DNA from: Alteromonas halophila
Lineage (GTDB): Bacteria; Pseudomonadota; Gammaproteobacteria; Enterobacterales; Alteromonadaceae
Length of the DNA: 64,000 nt
Direction: 5' to 3'
Assembly: GCF_014651815.1 (NCBI RefSeq)
Contig: NZ_BMXP01000002.1
Location: 434,001 to 498,000 of the forward strand
The notes below the pieces were generated by a model. That model did not search any database. It saw nothing but the letters and a program-made list of their open reading frames with translations, and was not told the origin of the DNA. Numbering within the stretch: position 1 is the first letter of the stretch; each line of letters begins with the position of its first letter. Below, one piece after another: positions 52,065 through 61,528 of the stretch. The position numbers and the translations under genes were made by a program.

Positions 52065-54302
52065 TTAGTTTAACGTGTAGGGCTGGCGATAACCAAACAT
52101 GCCATCTCGCAGCATGGTACGGCTATTACCGCTGTTACCAAAGCCCTTAAATAAAAACTGCAGCGCAATACCGGAATCATAATCATCCACCGATTGCTCG
52201 CCAAGCGCGTTAAAACGGTTGTTCAGATGACGCTGGGCCACCACCCGTATCGCCCAGCAGCAAGATTCGTATTCAATACCGACGTAGCTTTCAATACTTC
52301 GCTCACGCTCAAGATCGCGGTATGTACGGCCTACCCACTGCCAGTTTTTAGCAATCGGCCAGCTCGCCGAAACCCCAATCTGATCAATGGTTTCGCCAGA
52401 CAGCTCCCGGACATACCGGTGTGTAAGCTGAATAAAGCGCTGCGCATCGTGGCGGTACTCCAGCGAAATACTGCTGCGCTCTACCTTATCAGTATCGGTG
52501 CTGACCAAAGCCTCTGAGTGCAGATACCAGCGCTGTTCCAGACGCCAGTCTACTTCTCCTGCCAGCGCCGAACGGTCGTTACTACGCGACGCTTCAGACA
52601 GCTGGCTGTCATCAAGGTAGAATATCTGACCAAGACTAAGAACAAATTGTTCCCGGTTAGTTTCATCCAGTATGCGGGTAGTAACACCGATGGTCACTTC
52701 ATTATTATCGCTGATACGATCCAGACCCGTAAACTCCTGCCCGCGAAATAGTCCTTCAGTGTCGGTTAACAGGGGGGTTGAGTCGTACATGCCGATATTG
52801 GTCTGATCCTCATACGAGGTATACAGATACTGAAATTTTGGCTCCAGCGTCATGGTCATGGCGTCACTGATCCAGGTGGTGTCTCGTTCAAAATACAGTG
52901 CACCAAACAGTCTGGCCTGTCCCAGCGTCCGGTTAACTTCTTCTTCCAGTGGCGTGTTTTCTGTATTTTGCTGGTGATAATAGGTATTCAGTAACGTGGC
53001 TTCTGCAGTCAGCTCGCCCCACTGCCGCTGATACGGTATTGCCAGTGTTGGGGCAACATGGAAGCGGGTCGCCGTAGGTGCCGATTCCTGGGTGTTGTCG
53101 AAATAAGCCAGTTCCGAGTCAAACCTGAACTCAAACAGTGAGCCCAGCGGCTGGGTATAATTGAGCTGAAGTTCAGGCAGCGCCCGGTAGGTGTTGGGGT
53201 GATCGCCAATCACTTCAAAATCACGGATGCGCATTGAAAGCAGCAGATTTTCTTCATAATAATTCAGATTGACGCTGCGATACAGGTGGGTGTCAGCCCG
53301 GTTATAAAAGTCTGAACCTAAATCAACGATATAGTTGTCGTCGCTAATGCCATTAAAGTCGACCCCCAGTAACCAGTTCTCTGACAATACGCCTTCATGT
53401 TCAAAATGGTAGAAGTAGCGATCGGGCGAACTGGCAATATCGCTGTCACTGGGCAAATATTCCAGATTAAGCTGGCCACGGTTGTTACGGGTCAGATAAC
53501 GGAACTCAGTTTTGAGCTGCACGCCCCGGTTGGTCATCACTCTGGGAGCGATGGTCATGTCATAGTTCGGTGCAATATTCCAGTAGAAAGGCTGCTCAAC
53601 ATCAATGCCGGTATAACTGGAGCTGGTAATAACCGGCGTCAGAAAGCCAGTCTGTCGCTGGTCACTGACCGGGAATGCAAAATACGGTAAATAGAATACC
53701 GGCACATCGCCGACGTAAAAGCGCGTATGTTTGGCCTGTCCCCAGACGGTCCCCTTTTCAATACTGATTTCGCTGGCCCGGATAATCCAGTCTTCATCGC
53801 CCTGCGGACAAGTGGTGAAGCTTACGTCGCTAAGGCGCACACCCTCATCGCTGGCAAGCAGGATCTCATTGGCGGCGCCCTGGCCGGAAAATCCGGTCAG
53901 CTGATAGCGGGTATTTTTCATTCTCAGGCGCTGGTCGTTGGAATTAATCGCGACCGAGTCGCTGTCTACTTTCAGTTGCGCGTCCTGGTAGGTTACATCG
54001 CCCTTTGCAATCAGGTTGCGGCCATTATCACTGACTTGCGCCTGATCGGCACGGATGGTCGCACGATCAGAGGTGATACCGACATCACCACTAAATAAAG
54101 CAACTTTGTTTTCAACTATTTCGGTGCGCCGGGACTCTACTTTTACGTGACCGGGCGGCATCAGCTGACTGCTGGAAAACTGAATCGGTGCAACGGAGCA
54201 CATCCCCATCGTTGGCACCGGATCGGCCGGGGCAAATTGCTGAGCACCGGCTGTTTGCATGCCGATGGTTGCCGAAATAAGAAGGGCGCAGGTTTTTTTC
54301 AT
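52065..54302 (-). CDS. lptD: LPS assembly outer-membrane protein LptD
   Basis: A 745-residue protein: signal peptide (about 1-20), an OstA-like periplasmic jellyroll (about 50-210; VALFSGDVGITSD, LIAKGDVTYQDA) and a large LptD barrel. Four cysteines sit where the LptD disulfides are expected: one near the N-terminus (GMCSVA), one at FTTCPQGD, and the CC pair in YESCCWAIR. With LptE it inserts lipopolysaccharide into the outer leaflet. It is the first gene of the surA-pdxA-rsmA-apaGH operon, 60 bases before surA. Confidence 0.96.
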   Translation of the reverse strand: MKKTCALLISATIGMQTAGAQQFAPADPVPTMGMCSVAPIQFSSSQLMPPGHVKVESRRTEIVENKVALFSGDVGITSDRATIRADQAQVSDNGRNLIAKGDVTYQDAQLKVDSDSVAINSNDQRLRMKNTRYQLTGFSGQGAANEILLASDEGVRLSDVSFTTCPQGDEDWIIRASEISIEKGTVWGQAKHTRFYVGDVPVFYLPYFAFPVSDQRQTGFLTPVITSSSYTGIDVEQPFYWNIAPNYDMTIAPRVMTNRGVQLKTEFRYLTRNNRGQLNLEYLPSDSDIASSPDRYFYHFEHEGVLSENWLLGVDFNGISDDNYIVDLGSDFYNRADTHLYRSVNLNYYEENLLLSMRIRDFEVIGDHPNTYRALPELQLNYTQPLGSLFEFRFDSELAYFDNTQESAPTATRFHVAPTLAIPYQRQWGELTAEATLLNTYYHQQNTENTPLEEEVNRTLGQARLFGALYFERDTTWISDAMTMTLEPKFQYLYTSYEDQTNIGMYDSTPLLTDTEGLFRGQEFTGLDRISDNNEVTIGVTTRILDETNREQFVLSLGQIFYLDDSQLSEASRSNDRSALAGEVDWRLEQRWYLHSEALVSTDTDKVERSSISLEYRHDAQRFIQLTHRYVRELSGETIDQIGVSASWPIAKNWQWVGRTYRDLERERSIESYVGIEYESCCWAIRVVAQRHLNNRFNALGEQSVDDYDSGIALQFLFKGFGNSGNSRTMLRDGMFGYRQPYTLN

Positions 54303-54766
54303 GCGTTGGAGAATGGCCTGTTGTTATCTACATATTGTTGCGCAATGGCAGTGGCGACACGTGTGCGGCATTATGCCTGAAGCAATCACGTCGCTTCATG
54401 GCGAAATCACAGCCTCAATAAACGGTGACACGGTGACAAAACCCGCATCGAGCCATGCCAGAAACGGTCCGTCCACACACAAAGCGCCAATTCTAAGCAC
54501 TTATGTACTATTTACCAACCATTGAACGTAATTTTTAACGAATTCACAGTGTTCGGGCCTGCTTCTCATTGCCACAGGCTTCCGATATAGTCAGCATAGC
54601 GTCGTGGATAAAGGCTACTGGGCTGTGTTATCAGTTCTACCGGTAAATTCACCATTTTGAGCCAGCGCAGTGAAGCAAAGGGCGTTACGTGGCAAAAAGC
54701 CATGCACCTGACCCACTGTTTTTGCGTAAAACTGACAGAGTAATTGCAGGCAAAGGAGATTCAGGC
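54303..54766. other. Divergent lptD/djlA intergenic region
   Basis: About 460 bases between divergent genes, which must contain both promoters. No gene, strong hairpin or repeat was recognised. A frame opening with GTG at 54689 leads into djlA, but I place the djlA start further in. Confidence 0.45.
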
Positions 54767-55603
54767 ATGCCGTTTTGGGGCAAAATCCTCGGATTAGTAT
54801 TTGGTTTTATGTTTCTGAAAATTCCGGGTGCCATTCTGGGGCTGATCGTCGGCCATTTTTTTGATCGGGCCTACAGTCAGGATTTTAGTCAACTGGGTGG
54901 TTTTGGGCGCTTTTTTGCCGACCAGGATAAGCTGAAACAGCAGGCTGTGTTTTTTCATAGTTTGTTTTCTTCCCTCGGGCACCTGGCGAAATCCGATGGG
55001 CAGGTAACCAGTCGCGAAATACAAATAGCCACGGCCCTGATGGATGATATGCAGTTGTCGGCGCAGGCCCGTAAAGAAGCGCAAAATGCGTTTCGCGAGG
55101 GCAAAGACCGCGACTTTCCGTTGATCGATACCTTAAAAAGTCTGCACGAGGCCTGCCACGGGCGGCGTGATATTTTGCAGGTGTTTCTGGAGATCCTGAT
55201 CCAGGCCGCTTTTGCTGATGGCGAGTTATCGCAACAGGAATACAATGTACTTGAGAAGGTCGCCCGTCCGCTTGGATTCCGCCGCCGCGATCTCGACTAC
55301 CTTATCTCAATGTATGAAGCTGAGATCCGCTTTCGGCAGCGCGGCCAGTCTTCTCAAAAGCAGCGTCAGAGTGCCACATACACGGAAAAGCAATCGCTTG
55401 ATGATGCCTACCATATTCTTGGTGTCTCTGCTTCAGATGATGAGAAAACCATCAAACGGGCTTACCGGAAACGCATGGCCGAGCATCATCCGGACAAACT
55501 GGTGTCCAAAGGACTGCCGAAAGAAGCCATGGAAATTGCAAAAGGCAAAGCACAGGATATTCAGTCAGCCTATGAGATGATCAAAGAGCGCCGCGGATTC
55601 TGA
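54767..55603 (+). CDS. djlA: Membrane-anchored DnaJ co-chaperone DjlA
   Basis: A 278-residue protein. The N-terminal membrane segment (about 6-32, with Gly-rich GAILGLIVGHFFDRA) is followed by a TerB-like central domain and a C-terminal J domain (about 212-276) with the HPD motif in EHHPDKLV. ATG 54767 aligns with known DjlA N-termini (MPFWGKILG) and follows AAAGGAG. It stimulates DnaK at the inner membrane. xerD starts two bases later. Confidence 0.94.
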   Translation: MPFWGKILGLVFGFMFLKIPGAILGLIVGHFFDRAYSQDFSQLGGFGRFFADQDKLKQQAVFFHSLFSSLGHLAKSDGQVTSREIQIATALMDDMQLSAQARKEAQNAFREGKDRDFPLIDTLKSLHEACHGRRDILQVFLEILIQAAFADGELSQQEYNVLEKVARPLGFRRRDLDYLISMYEAEIRFRQRGQSSQKQRQSATYTEKQSLDDAYHILGVSASDDEKTIKRAYRKRMAEHHPDKLVSKGLPKEAMEIAKGKAQDIQSAYEMIKERRGF

Positions 55604-55605
55604 TC

Positions 55606-56523
55606 ATGGCCAGAGCGCTAACCTACGTGCCTGCCGCCAGCCAGTCTCATATTGATGCGTTTATCGATATGCTGTGGCTGGAACGCGGGCTAGCCGAGCA
55701 TACACAGAAAAGCTATCGCAGCGATCTCAGTAAACTGGCGATCTATTGCAATAATGCCGAGCTTAACGATATTGCCCTGGCCACCACCGAGATGCTGCAG
55801 GGCTATTTGCAGTACCGACACGCCAGGGGCTTGTCGCCACGCAGTACCCAGCGCTGTCTAAGTGCCATGCGTGCGTTTTATATCTACCTGATTGACCAGC
55901 GGGTCCGGATTGACAATCCAGTCTCTGTACTGACCAACCCAAAAACACCAAGGGCGCTGCCCTCCAGTTTGAGCGAAGCTGATGTAGACAGTTTGTTAGC
56001 CGCGCCTCAGACAGACGACCCTATCGAATGCCGGGACAAGTGTATGCTGGAAGTGTTGTATGCCACCGGGTTGCGGGTCAGCGAACTGGTGAGTTTGCGT
56101 CTGGATCAGGTCAGTCTGCAGCAAGGCGTTGTCAGGGTTACCGGCAAAGGCGACAAGGAGCGGCTGGTACCATTTGGCGAAGAGGCGCTGGAATGGATGG
56201 AACACTATCTTAAACAGGCGCGTCCAATGCTGCTTAAACGTCACAGTGAGGTTGTATTTGTCAGTCGGCGTGGCCAGCAAATGACCCGTCAGACGTTCTG
56301 GCATCGCATTAAGTATTATGCGCAGGTGGCCGGCATAAAACAGTCGCTGTCGCCGCATACGCTGCGTCATGCGTTTGCTACACACCTGCTCAATCATGGC
56401 GCCGATTTGCGCGTTGTGCAGATGCTGTTGGGTCACAGTGACTTATCCACCACCCAAATCTATACCCATGTTGCAACAGAAAGGCTGCAGTCACTGATTG
56501 CCCACCACCATCCAAGAGGGTAG
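55606..56523 (+). CDS. xerD: Site-specific tyrosine recombinase XerD
   Basis: A 305-residue recombinase. The SAM-like N-terminal domain (about 8-105) precedes the catalytic domain with R (ATGLRVSELVSL), K (TGKGDKERLV), HxxR (LSPHTLRHAFATHLL), H/W (LGHSDLSTTQ) and the nucleophile Tyr in QIYTHV. With XerC it resolves chromosome dimers at dif. It precedes dsbC and recJ, as in E. coli. The length fits XerD. Confidence 0.95.
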   Translation: MARALTYVPAASQSHIDAFIDMLWLERGLAEHTQKSYRSDLSKLAIYCNNAELNDIALATTEMLQGYLQYRHARGLSPRSTQRCLSAMRAFYIYLIDQRVRIDNPVSVLTNPKTPRALPSSLSEADVDSLLAAPQTDDPIECRDKCMLEVLYATGLRVSELVSLRLDQVSLQQGVVRVTGKGDKERLVPFGEEALEWMEHYLKQARPMLLKRHSEVVFVSRRGQQMTRQTFWHRIKYYAQVAGIKQSLSPHTLRHAFATHLLNHGADLRVVQMLLGHSDLSTTQIYTHVATERLQSLIAHHHPRG

Positions 56524-56750
56524 CCTGTTTACCACCGCAGCCCGTGGGAATAAGATGCGAATAAGTTTATCGCCGCTCAGGTTCGCAGCAAGGCACCCGG
56601 TCCAGGCGGTCTTTTGCAGGTATGGCGGGTTCAACAACCTCTGTCCTGTCTTTGTGGCTGTGGTAGACTGCATGAATACAAATGTGAGCGTCGTGCAACG
56701 GCGCACAAATCCGGTATTTTGTCACCGGTCCATCGATGTCAGGAGTCAAT

Positions 56751-57467
56751 GTGATTAAATCTGTATATTTGGCAGCCTTTGCTGTAATTGGAATGATGTC
56801 ATTTTCAAGTGCTGCGGCGATGGACGAAGCCGCGCTGAAAGCCAAACTTGAAGATAAAGTTGGTCTTACCATTGAATCGGTGCGGACCTCACCGGTAAAC
56901 GGCTTATATGAAATAACTACCAACCGTGGCTTATTTTATGTCAGCGAAGATGGTGGTTATCTGCTTCAGGCCCGTATTTTCAATGTGAATGAAGGGATGC
57001 GCAATGAAACGGAAGCGGCAATGAGCAAAATGCGCAGCGATGGCGTTGAGCAGTTTGCCAATGCTGGCATTGAGTTTAAGGCAGAAGACGAAAAGTACGT
57101 CATTTCGGTGTTTACCGACACCACCTGCGGCTATTGCCGCAAACTGCACAATGAGATGGATGCGTTTAATGACGAAGGCATTACGGTGCGCTATCTGGCC
57201 TTTCCCCGCGCAGGCCTGAACAGTCAGGCATACAACGATATGGTATCGGTGTGGTGCGCAGAGAACCCTCAGCAGGCCATGACCGAGGCGAAAGCAGGGC
57301 AGAGCGTTGCCACCGCCTCCTGTGAGAACAGCGTGGCAGAGCAGTTTACTTTTGCACAAAAAATAGGCGTAAACGGGACACCGAATATCGTCTTGCCCAA
57401 TGGCGATCTGATTCGGGGTTATCAACCTGCCGACGTGGTGGCCAGAACGCTAAAAAACGCTGAGTAA
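56751..57467 (+). CDS. dsbC: Disulfide isomerase DsbC
   Basis: A protein of 238 residues: signal peptide (about 1-21, SSAAAMD), a dimerisation domain (about 22-85), and a thioredoxin fold with the CGYC active site in FTDTTCGYCRKLH. A second Cys pair (VWCAEN, ASCENS) supports the DsbC assignment, as does the cis-Pro loop NGTPNIVL. It reshuffles wrong disulfides in the periplasm. GTG 56751 is chosen because CAGGAG lies just before it; an in-frame ATG at 56736 gives no good ribosome site. Confidence 0.95.
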   Translation: MIKSVYLAAFAVIGMMSFSSAAAMDEAALKAKLEDKVGLTIESVRTSPVNGLYEITTNRGLFYVSEDGGYLLQARIFNVNEGMRNETEAAMSKMRSDGVEQFANAGIEFKAEDEKYVISVFTDTTCGYCRKLHNEMDAFNDEGITVRYLAFPRAGLNSQAYNDMVSVWCAENPQQAMTEAKAGQSVATASCENSVAEQFTFAQKIGVNGTPNIVLPNGDLIRGYQPADVVARTLKNAE

Positions 57468-57537
57468 TGCAACAAACACGCAGCGGCATCGCCCTGCGTG
57501 ATTACCTTTACTGTACCTGAGGAGGTAATTGTCAGTC

Positions 57538-59262
57538 ATGATCCTGCCTATTGTCAGGCGTCAGTTGTGTCAGGCACAGCTTACCGATTCTCTGCACCCG
57601 GTTATTGAGCGTATTTACCGGGGGCGTCATGTCCAGTCCATGGACGATCTGGAAACAGGCTTACGTGCACTTCTTCATTATAACGACCTTAAAGACATGG
57701 ACCGTGCCAGCGCTCTGCTGAGTGACGCGGTGCAGTCACAGCGAAAGGTGGTTATTGTCGGTGACTTTGATGCTGATGGTGCTACCAGTACTGCGGTTTG
57801 TATGCTGGCACTGCGCCAGATGGGCCTGAGTAACCTCGATTACCTGGTGCCAAACCGGTTTGATTTTGGTTACGGACTGAGTGAGCCACTGGTGGATGTA
57901 GCTGCCGGGCAGGGCGCAGAACTGCTTATCACCGTAGACAACGGCATTGCCTGTCTGGATGGCGTGGCACGTGCCCGCGCCCTGGGGATGCAGGTGATTG
58001 TCACCGATCACCATTTGCCCGCTGAAACCCTGCCTGATGCCAATGCCATCGTGAATCCCAATCAGACAGACTGTCATTTCGCATCGCCCAGTATTGCCGG
58101 GGTTGGCGTTGCCTTTTATTTAATGCTGGCAACTCGCGCACACTTACAGCAGGCAGGCTGGTTTGCGTCACAGGGTATCACTGCGCCGAATCTGGCAGAG
58201 CTTTTAGACATTGTTGCAGTGGGGACTGTGGCCGATGTGGTGCGTCTGGATAAAAATAACCGTATTCTGGTTCATCAGGGGCTACAGCGGATCCGCAGCG
58301 GAAAGTGTCGCCCAGGTATCAAGGCACTGATTGAAGTGGCAGGTCGGGTTCCGGCAAACCTGACCTCCACAGATCTTGGCTTTGTGATTGGGCCACGTTT
58401 AAATGCAGCGGGCCGGCTTGACGATATGGCGCTGGGCATAGCCTGCCTGACAGAAGACGACGCCATGCAGGCGCGAATGATGGCGGCCGAGCTGGACAGT
58501 CTCAATAAAGCGCGCCGGGATATTGAAAAGGGGATGAAGGAAGAAGCCATGCAGGTGGTGGATTCGCTTACCCTTGATTCTGGCGAGCTGCCACCGGCGC
58601 TGGTGGTGTATAAGCCTGACTTTCATCAGGGTGTAATTGGTATTGTGGCCGGACGTATTAAGGAAAAGTATCTGCGTCCCGCTATCGCCTTTGCGAATGC
58701 CGATGAGACCACGCTCAAGGGGTCTGCGCGCTCAATTGACGGGGTCCATATTCGCGATCTGCTCGATGAAATTAATACCCGTTATCCGGGCGTAATTGAA
58801 AAGTTTGGCGGCCATGCAATGGCCGCCGGCCTGAGTATTCCGGCTGAAAAGCTGAACGCGTTTCAGCAGGCCTTTGAAGAGGTTGCCGCGCGCTATCTGG
58901 CGCGACTCGATGACGAATCCGTGCTGCTTTCAGATGGCGAATTGAGCAGTGCTGAACTGACACTGCCGTTTGCCCGTCAGTTACGCGGCGAAGGGCCGTT
59001 CGGGCAGGGCTTCGAAGCGCCATTGTTTGATGGTGTGTTCGCGCTCGTATCACAACGTATTGTGGGGCAGCATCACCTTAAACTGGTGCTAAGGCATGCA
59101 GATGGTGAAGAAGTCGATGGCATCGCCTTTAATGTGGATACAGCGCGGTGGCCGGACAAACAGGTGGCGCAGGTGCGTGTGGCATACCGGCTGGATGTGA
59201 ACCTGTTTCGTGGGAATGAAACCGTGCAGTTGCTGGTGGAGCAAATAGAACCCTATGCCTGA
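57538..59262 (+). CDS. recJ: Single-strand-specific exonuclease RecJ
   Basis: A protein of about 574 residues. DHH motifs are present: VVGDFDADGATST, TVDNGIA, VTDHHLPAETLPDANAI, GVGVAFYLML, and DHHA1 KFGGHAMAAGL. RecJ is a 5'-3' exonuclease in recombination and mismatch repair. A very strong GAGGAGGT (57519-57526) precedes the start. ATG 57538 is 11 bases from it and TTG 57529 only two, so ATG is preferred. It overlaps the next small gene by eight bases. Confidence 0.96.
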   Translation: MILPIVRRQLCQAQLTDSLHPVIERIYRGRHVQSMDDLETGLRALLHYNDLKDMDRASALLSDAVQSQRKVVIVGDFDADGATSTAVCMLALRQMGLSNLDYLVPNRFDFGYGLSEPLVDVAAGQGAELLITVDNGIACLDGVARARALGMQVIVTDHHLPAETLPDANAIVNPNQTDCHFASPSIAGVGVAFYLMLATRAHLQQAGWFASQGITAPNLAELLDIVAVGTVADVVRLDKNNRILVHQGLQRIRSGKCRPGIKALIEVAGRVPANLTSTDLGFVIGPRLNAAGRLDDMALGIACLTEDDAMQARMMAAELDSLNKARRDIEKGMKEEAMQVVDSLTLDSGELPPALVVYKPDFHQGVIGIVAGRIKEKYLRPAIAFANADETTLKGSARSIDGVHIRDLLDEINTRYPGVIEKFGGHAMAAGLSIPAEKLNAFQQAFEEVAARYLARLDDESVLLSDGELSSAELTLPFARQLRGEGPFGQGFEAPLFDGVFALVSQRIVGQHHLKLVLRHADGEEVDGIAFNVDTARWPDKQVAQVRVAYRLDVNLFRGNETVQLLVEQIEPYA

Positions 59263-59530
59263 TGATGCCAGACAGTTAACTGACAAACACCGGCAGTTAA
59301 CGCAGACAGACAATGCCCGGGTCATTTCGCATGTTCAACGGGATGAAGACGACTGGGTACGACACACGCTTATGCTGGAAGGTATTGACGTGCCTTTTAT
59401 ATTTCGCCGCAAGCAACAGTATCAGAGTCTTAAAGGTGCCCGTGTTAATCTGACGTACTACCCGGTGGAACAGGAGGTAGCCGGTATTCCCTTCGAAGCC
59501 ATGAAAGTGGTTCGGATTAAACGCAGCTAG
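59255..59530 (+). CDS. Small conserved-looking protein between recJ and recO
   Basis: A 91-residue protein: charged N-terminal half (about 1-35), then a compact beta-rich half (HTLMLEGIDVPFIFRRK, GARVNLTYYPV). No signal peptide or membrane helix, so it is predicted to be cytoplasmic. It overlaps recJ by eight bases and ends eight bases before recO, so it is translated as part of the operon. I do not recognise a named family. Its location between two RecFOR-related genes invites a DNA repair role, but that is only positional. Confidence 0.85.
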   Translation: MPDDARQLTDKHRQLTQTDNARVISHVQRDEDDWVRHTLMLEGIDVPFIFRRKQQYQSLKGARVNLTYYPVEQEVAGIPFEAMKVVRIKRS

Positions 59531-59538
59531 GAAGTTAT

Positions 59539-60246
59539 ATGACGCATCCCTCCTGGCTTCAGGCCTTTGTCCTGCATCGGCGTGCCTACCGCGAGACCAG
59601 CTATCTGATTGATTTTTTCACCCTTGAGGCGGGCAAAGTGTCTGCAGTAGCCAAAGGGGTAAGAAGCGTGAAGTCTGATCGCAAAAGCCTGTTGCAGCCG
59701 TTTCAGTCGCTGCGCATTCAGCTCAGGGGCAAAACAGACCTGAAAAACCTGACGCAGGTCGAGAGCCTGACACCTGCCATTGCGCTGACTGGCAATGCGC
59801 TGTTTTGTGGCATGTATGTGAACGAGCTGACAAACCGAATTATGCCAGCAGGTCTTGAGAGCGAGGTGATGTTTACCGCCTATACCAAGGCACTGCAGAA
59901 TCTGGCATACCAGAATGATAAAGAACTGGCCCTGCGAACCTTTGAATTTGCGTTGCTTGAGGAAATGGGGCTGATGCCTGAATGGGGGATTGAAGCGCGC
60001 ACCCAAACCCCGGTTATTGCTAACCAGTGGTACCGCTACGCCAGTGATGAAGGTATGGTAGCTGCGATTGAGAGCGAGCCCGGTAGTATTCGCGGCGATA
60101 TCTTACTGGCGCTGGCACAGGGCGAGTGGCATGGCGACAGTCAGCGCGCTGCGAAAAAACTCAGTCGTCAGATCCTGCTGCCGTTACTGGGCGCGCGACC
60201 ATTAAAAAGCCGCGAGCTGTTTGTTGCGACCCGCAGAAAGCCGTAG
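59539..60246 (+). CDS. recO: DNA repair protein RecO
   Basis: A 235-residue protein with an N-terminal OB fold (about 1-80; AFVLHRRAYRETSYLIDFFTLE in part, VAKGVRS) and a helical C-terminal domain (YVNELTNRIMP, ALRTFEFALLEEMG, SRQILLPLLGARPLKSRELF in part). RecO anneals SSB-coated DNA and helps load RecA with RecR. The order recO-pdxJ-acpS matches E. coli. Confidence 0.95.
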   Translation: MTHPSWLQAFVLHRRAYRETSYLIDFFTLEAGKVSAVAKGVRSVKSDRKSLLQPFQSLRIQLRGKTDLKNLTQVESLTPAIALTGNALFCGMYVNELTNRIMPAGLESEVMFTAYTKALQNLAYQNDKELALRTFEFALLEEMGLMPEWGIEARTQTPVIANQWYRYASDEGMVAAIESEPGSIRGDILLALAQGEWHGDSQRAAKKLSRQILLPLLGARPLKSRELFVATRRKP

Positions 60247-60381
60247 TCAGTGCCGTACCCGCATGCATACCAAAGACAGGGAGCTGAGACAATTTACCGT
60301 TTCAAACGTCGCGCTGTAGCCCCTTCTCAGACGTTTATCTGTTACACTTAGGCGCAATCTTGCACGAGGAATAAGCTAGCT

Positions 60382-61128
60382 ATGAAAGACATCTTACTGG
60401 GTGTGAATATCGATCATATCGCAACCCTGCGTAATGCCAGAGGCACCACTTACCCTGATCCTGTGCACGCTGCTGATATAGCAGAGCGCGCTGGCGCAGA
60501 TGGGATCACCGTGCATTTGCGTGAAGATCGTCGTCATATCCGCGATCGTGATGTCCGCCTGCTGGCCGAGACAATATCCACGCGCCTGAATCTGGAAATG
60601 GCGGTGACCGACGAAATGCTGGCGATTGCTGAGCAGGTATCCCCGGCATTTTGCTGTCTGGTGCCTGAAAAGCGCGAAGAACTGACGACAGAAGGCGGGC
60701 TGGATGTGGCCGGTAATCAGGCGCTTATCAGTGATGCCTGCACCCGACTGGCCGATGCCGGTATTGCCGTGTCACTGTTTATTGATGCTGAGCAGCGACA
60801 GATTGACGCAGCGCTTGCCTGTAATGCACCGTACATCGAAATCCATACCGGTCAGTATGCTGAGGCCACCACTGAAGCTGCCAGTCATCAGGAGCTTGAG
60901 CGTCTCATCGATGGGATCCGCTATGCGCATCAGGCTGGGCTGAAGGTCAATGCTGGCCATGGCCTGCACTATCACAATGTTAAACCTGTCGCGGCCATCC
61001 CGGAGCTGGTGGAACTGAATATTGGTCATGCCATCATTGCCCGCGCGGCCTTTGACGGATTGGATCGCGCGGTAGCAGATATGCGCGCGCTGATGCAGGA
61101 AGCCAGACTGTCGGCACAGCGGGCTTAG
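60382..61128 (+). CDS. pdxJ: Pyridoxine 5'-phosphate synthase
   Basis: A 248-residue TIM-barrel enzyme with [56 protein letters not shown] and [12 protein letters not shown]. It condenses the PdxA product with deoxyxylulose phosphate to make pyridoxine 5'-phosphate, so both late de novo B6 genes lie in this window. acpS starts two bases later. Confidence 0.97.
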   Translation: MKDILLGVNIDHIATLRNARGTTYPDPVHAADIAERAGADGITVHLREDRRHIRDRDVRLLAETISTRLNLEMAVTDEMLAIAEQVSPAFCCLVPEKREELTTEGGLDVAGNQALISDACTRLADAGIAVSLFIDAEQRQIDAALACNAPYIEIHTGQYAEATTEAASHQELERLIDGIRYAHQAGLKVNAGHGLHYHNVKPVAAIPELVELNIGHAIIARAAFDGLDRAVADMRALMQEARLSAQRA

Positions 61129-61130
61129 CT

Positions 61131-61514
61131 GTGGCTGTTGCTGGATTAGGTACCGATATTGTTGAGATTGCCCGTCTGGAGGAAAGCCTGCGCCGCTCTT
61201 CACGTTTGGTGTCGCGTATTTTAACTGATAATGAGCAGCACCTATATGCCGCGCAGACGCAGCCAGTGCGCTACCTGGCGAAGCGATTTGCGATGAAAGA
61301 AGCGGCAGTGAAAGCGCTGGGTACAGGCATTGGCAATGGCATCGGCTGGCAGCACATCGAAACCATCAACGATGACATGGGCGCGCCGCAGCTAATCTTT
61401 CACGACCGGTTTAAAACACTGTGCGAGCAGCGCGGCATCATCCGGCATTTCGTATCGGTATCCGATGAAAAACACTACGCGGTGGCCACCGTGATTTTAG
61501 AGACTGATAATTAA
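61131..61514 (+). CDS. acpS: Holo-[acyl-carrier-protein] synthase
   Basis: A 127-residue AcpS with the conserved GLGTDIVEIARLE and RFAMKEAAVKALGTG motifs that bind magnesium and coenzyme A. It transfers phosphopantetheine to acyl carrier protein. The start is GTG 61131, two bases after the pdxJ stop, so translation is coupled. Confidence 0.96.
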   Translation: MAVAGLGTDIVEIARLEESLRRSSRLVSRILTDNEQHLYAAQTQPVRYLAKRFAMKEAAVKALGTGIGNGIGWQHIETINDDMGAPQLIFHDRFKTLCEQRGIIRHFVSVSDEKHYAVATVILETDN

Positions 61515-61528
61515 CAGGGGTAGACACC

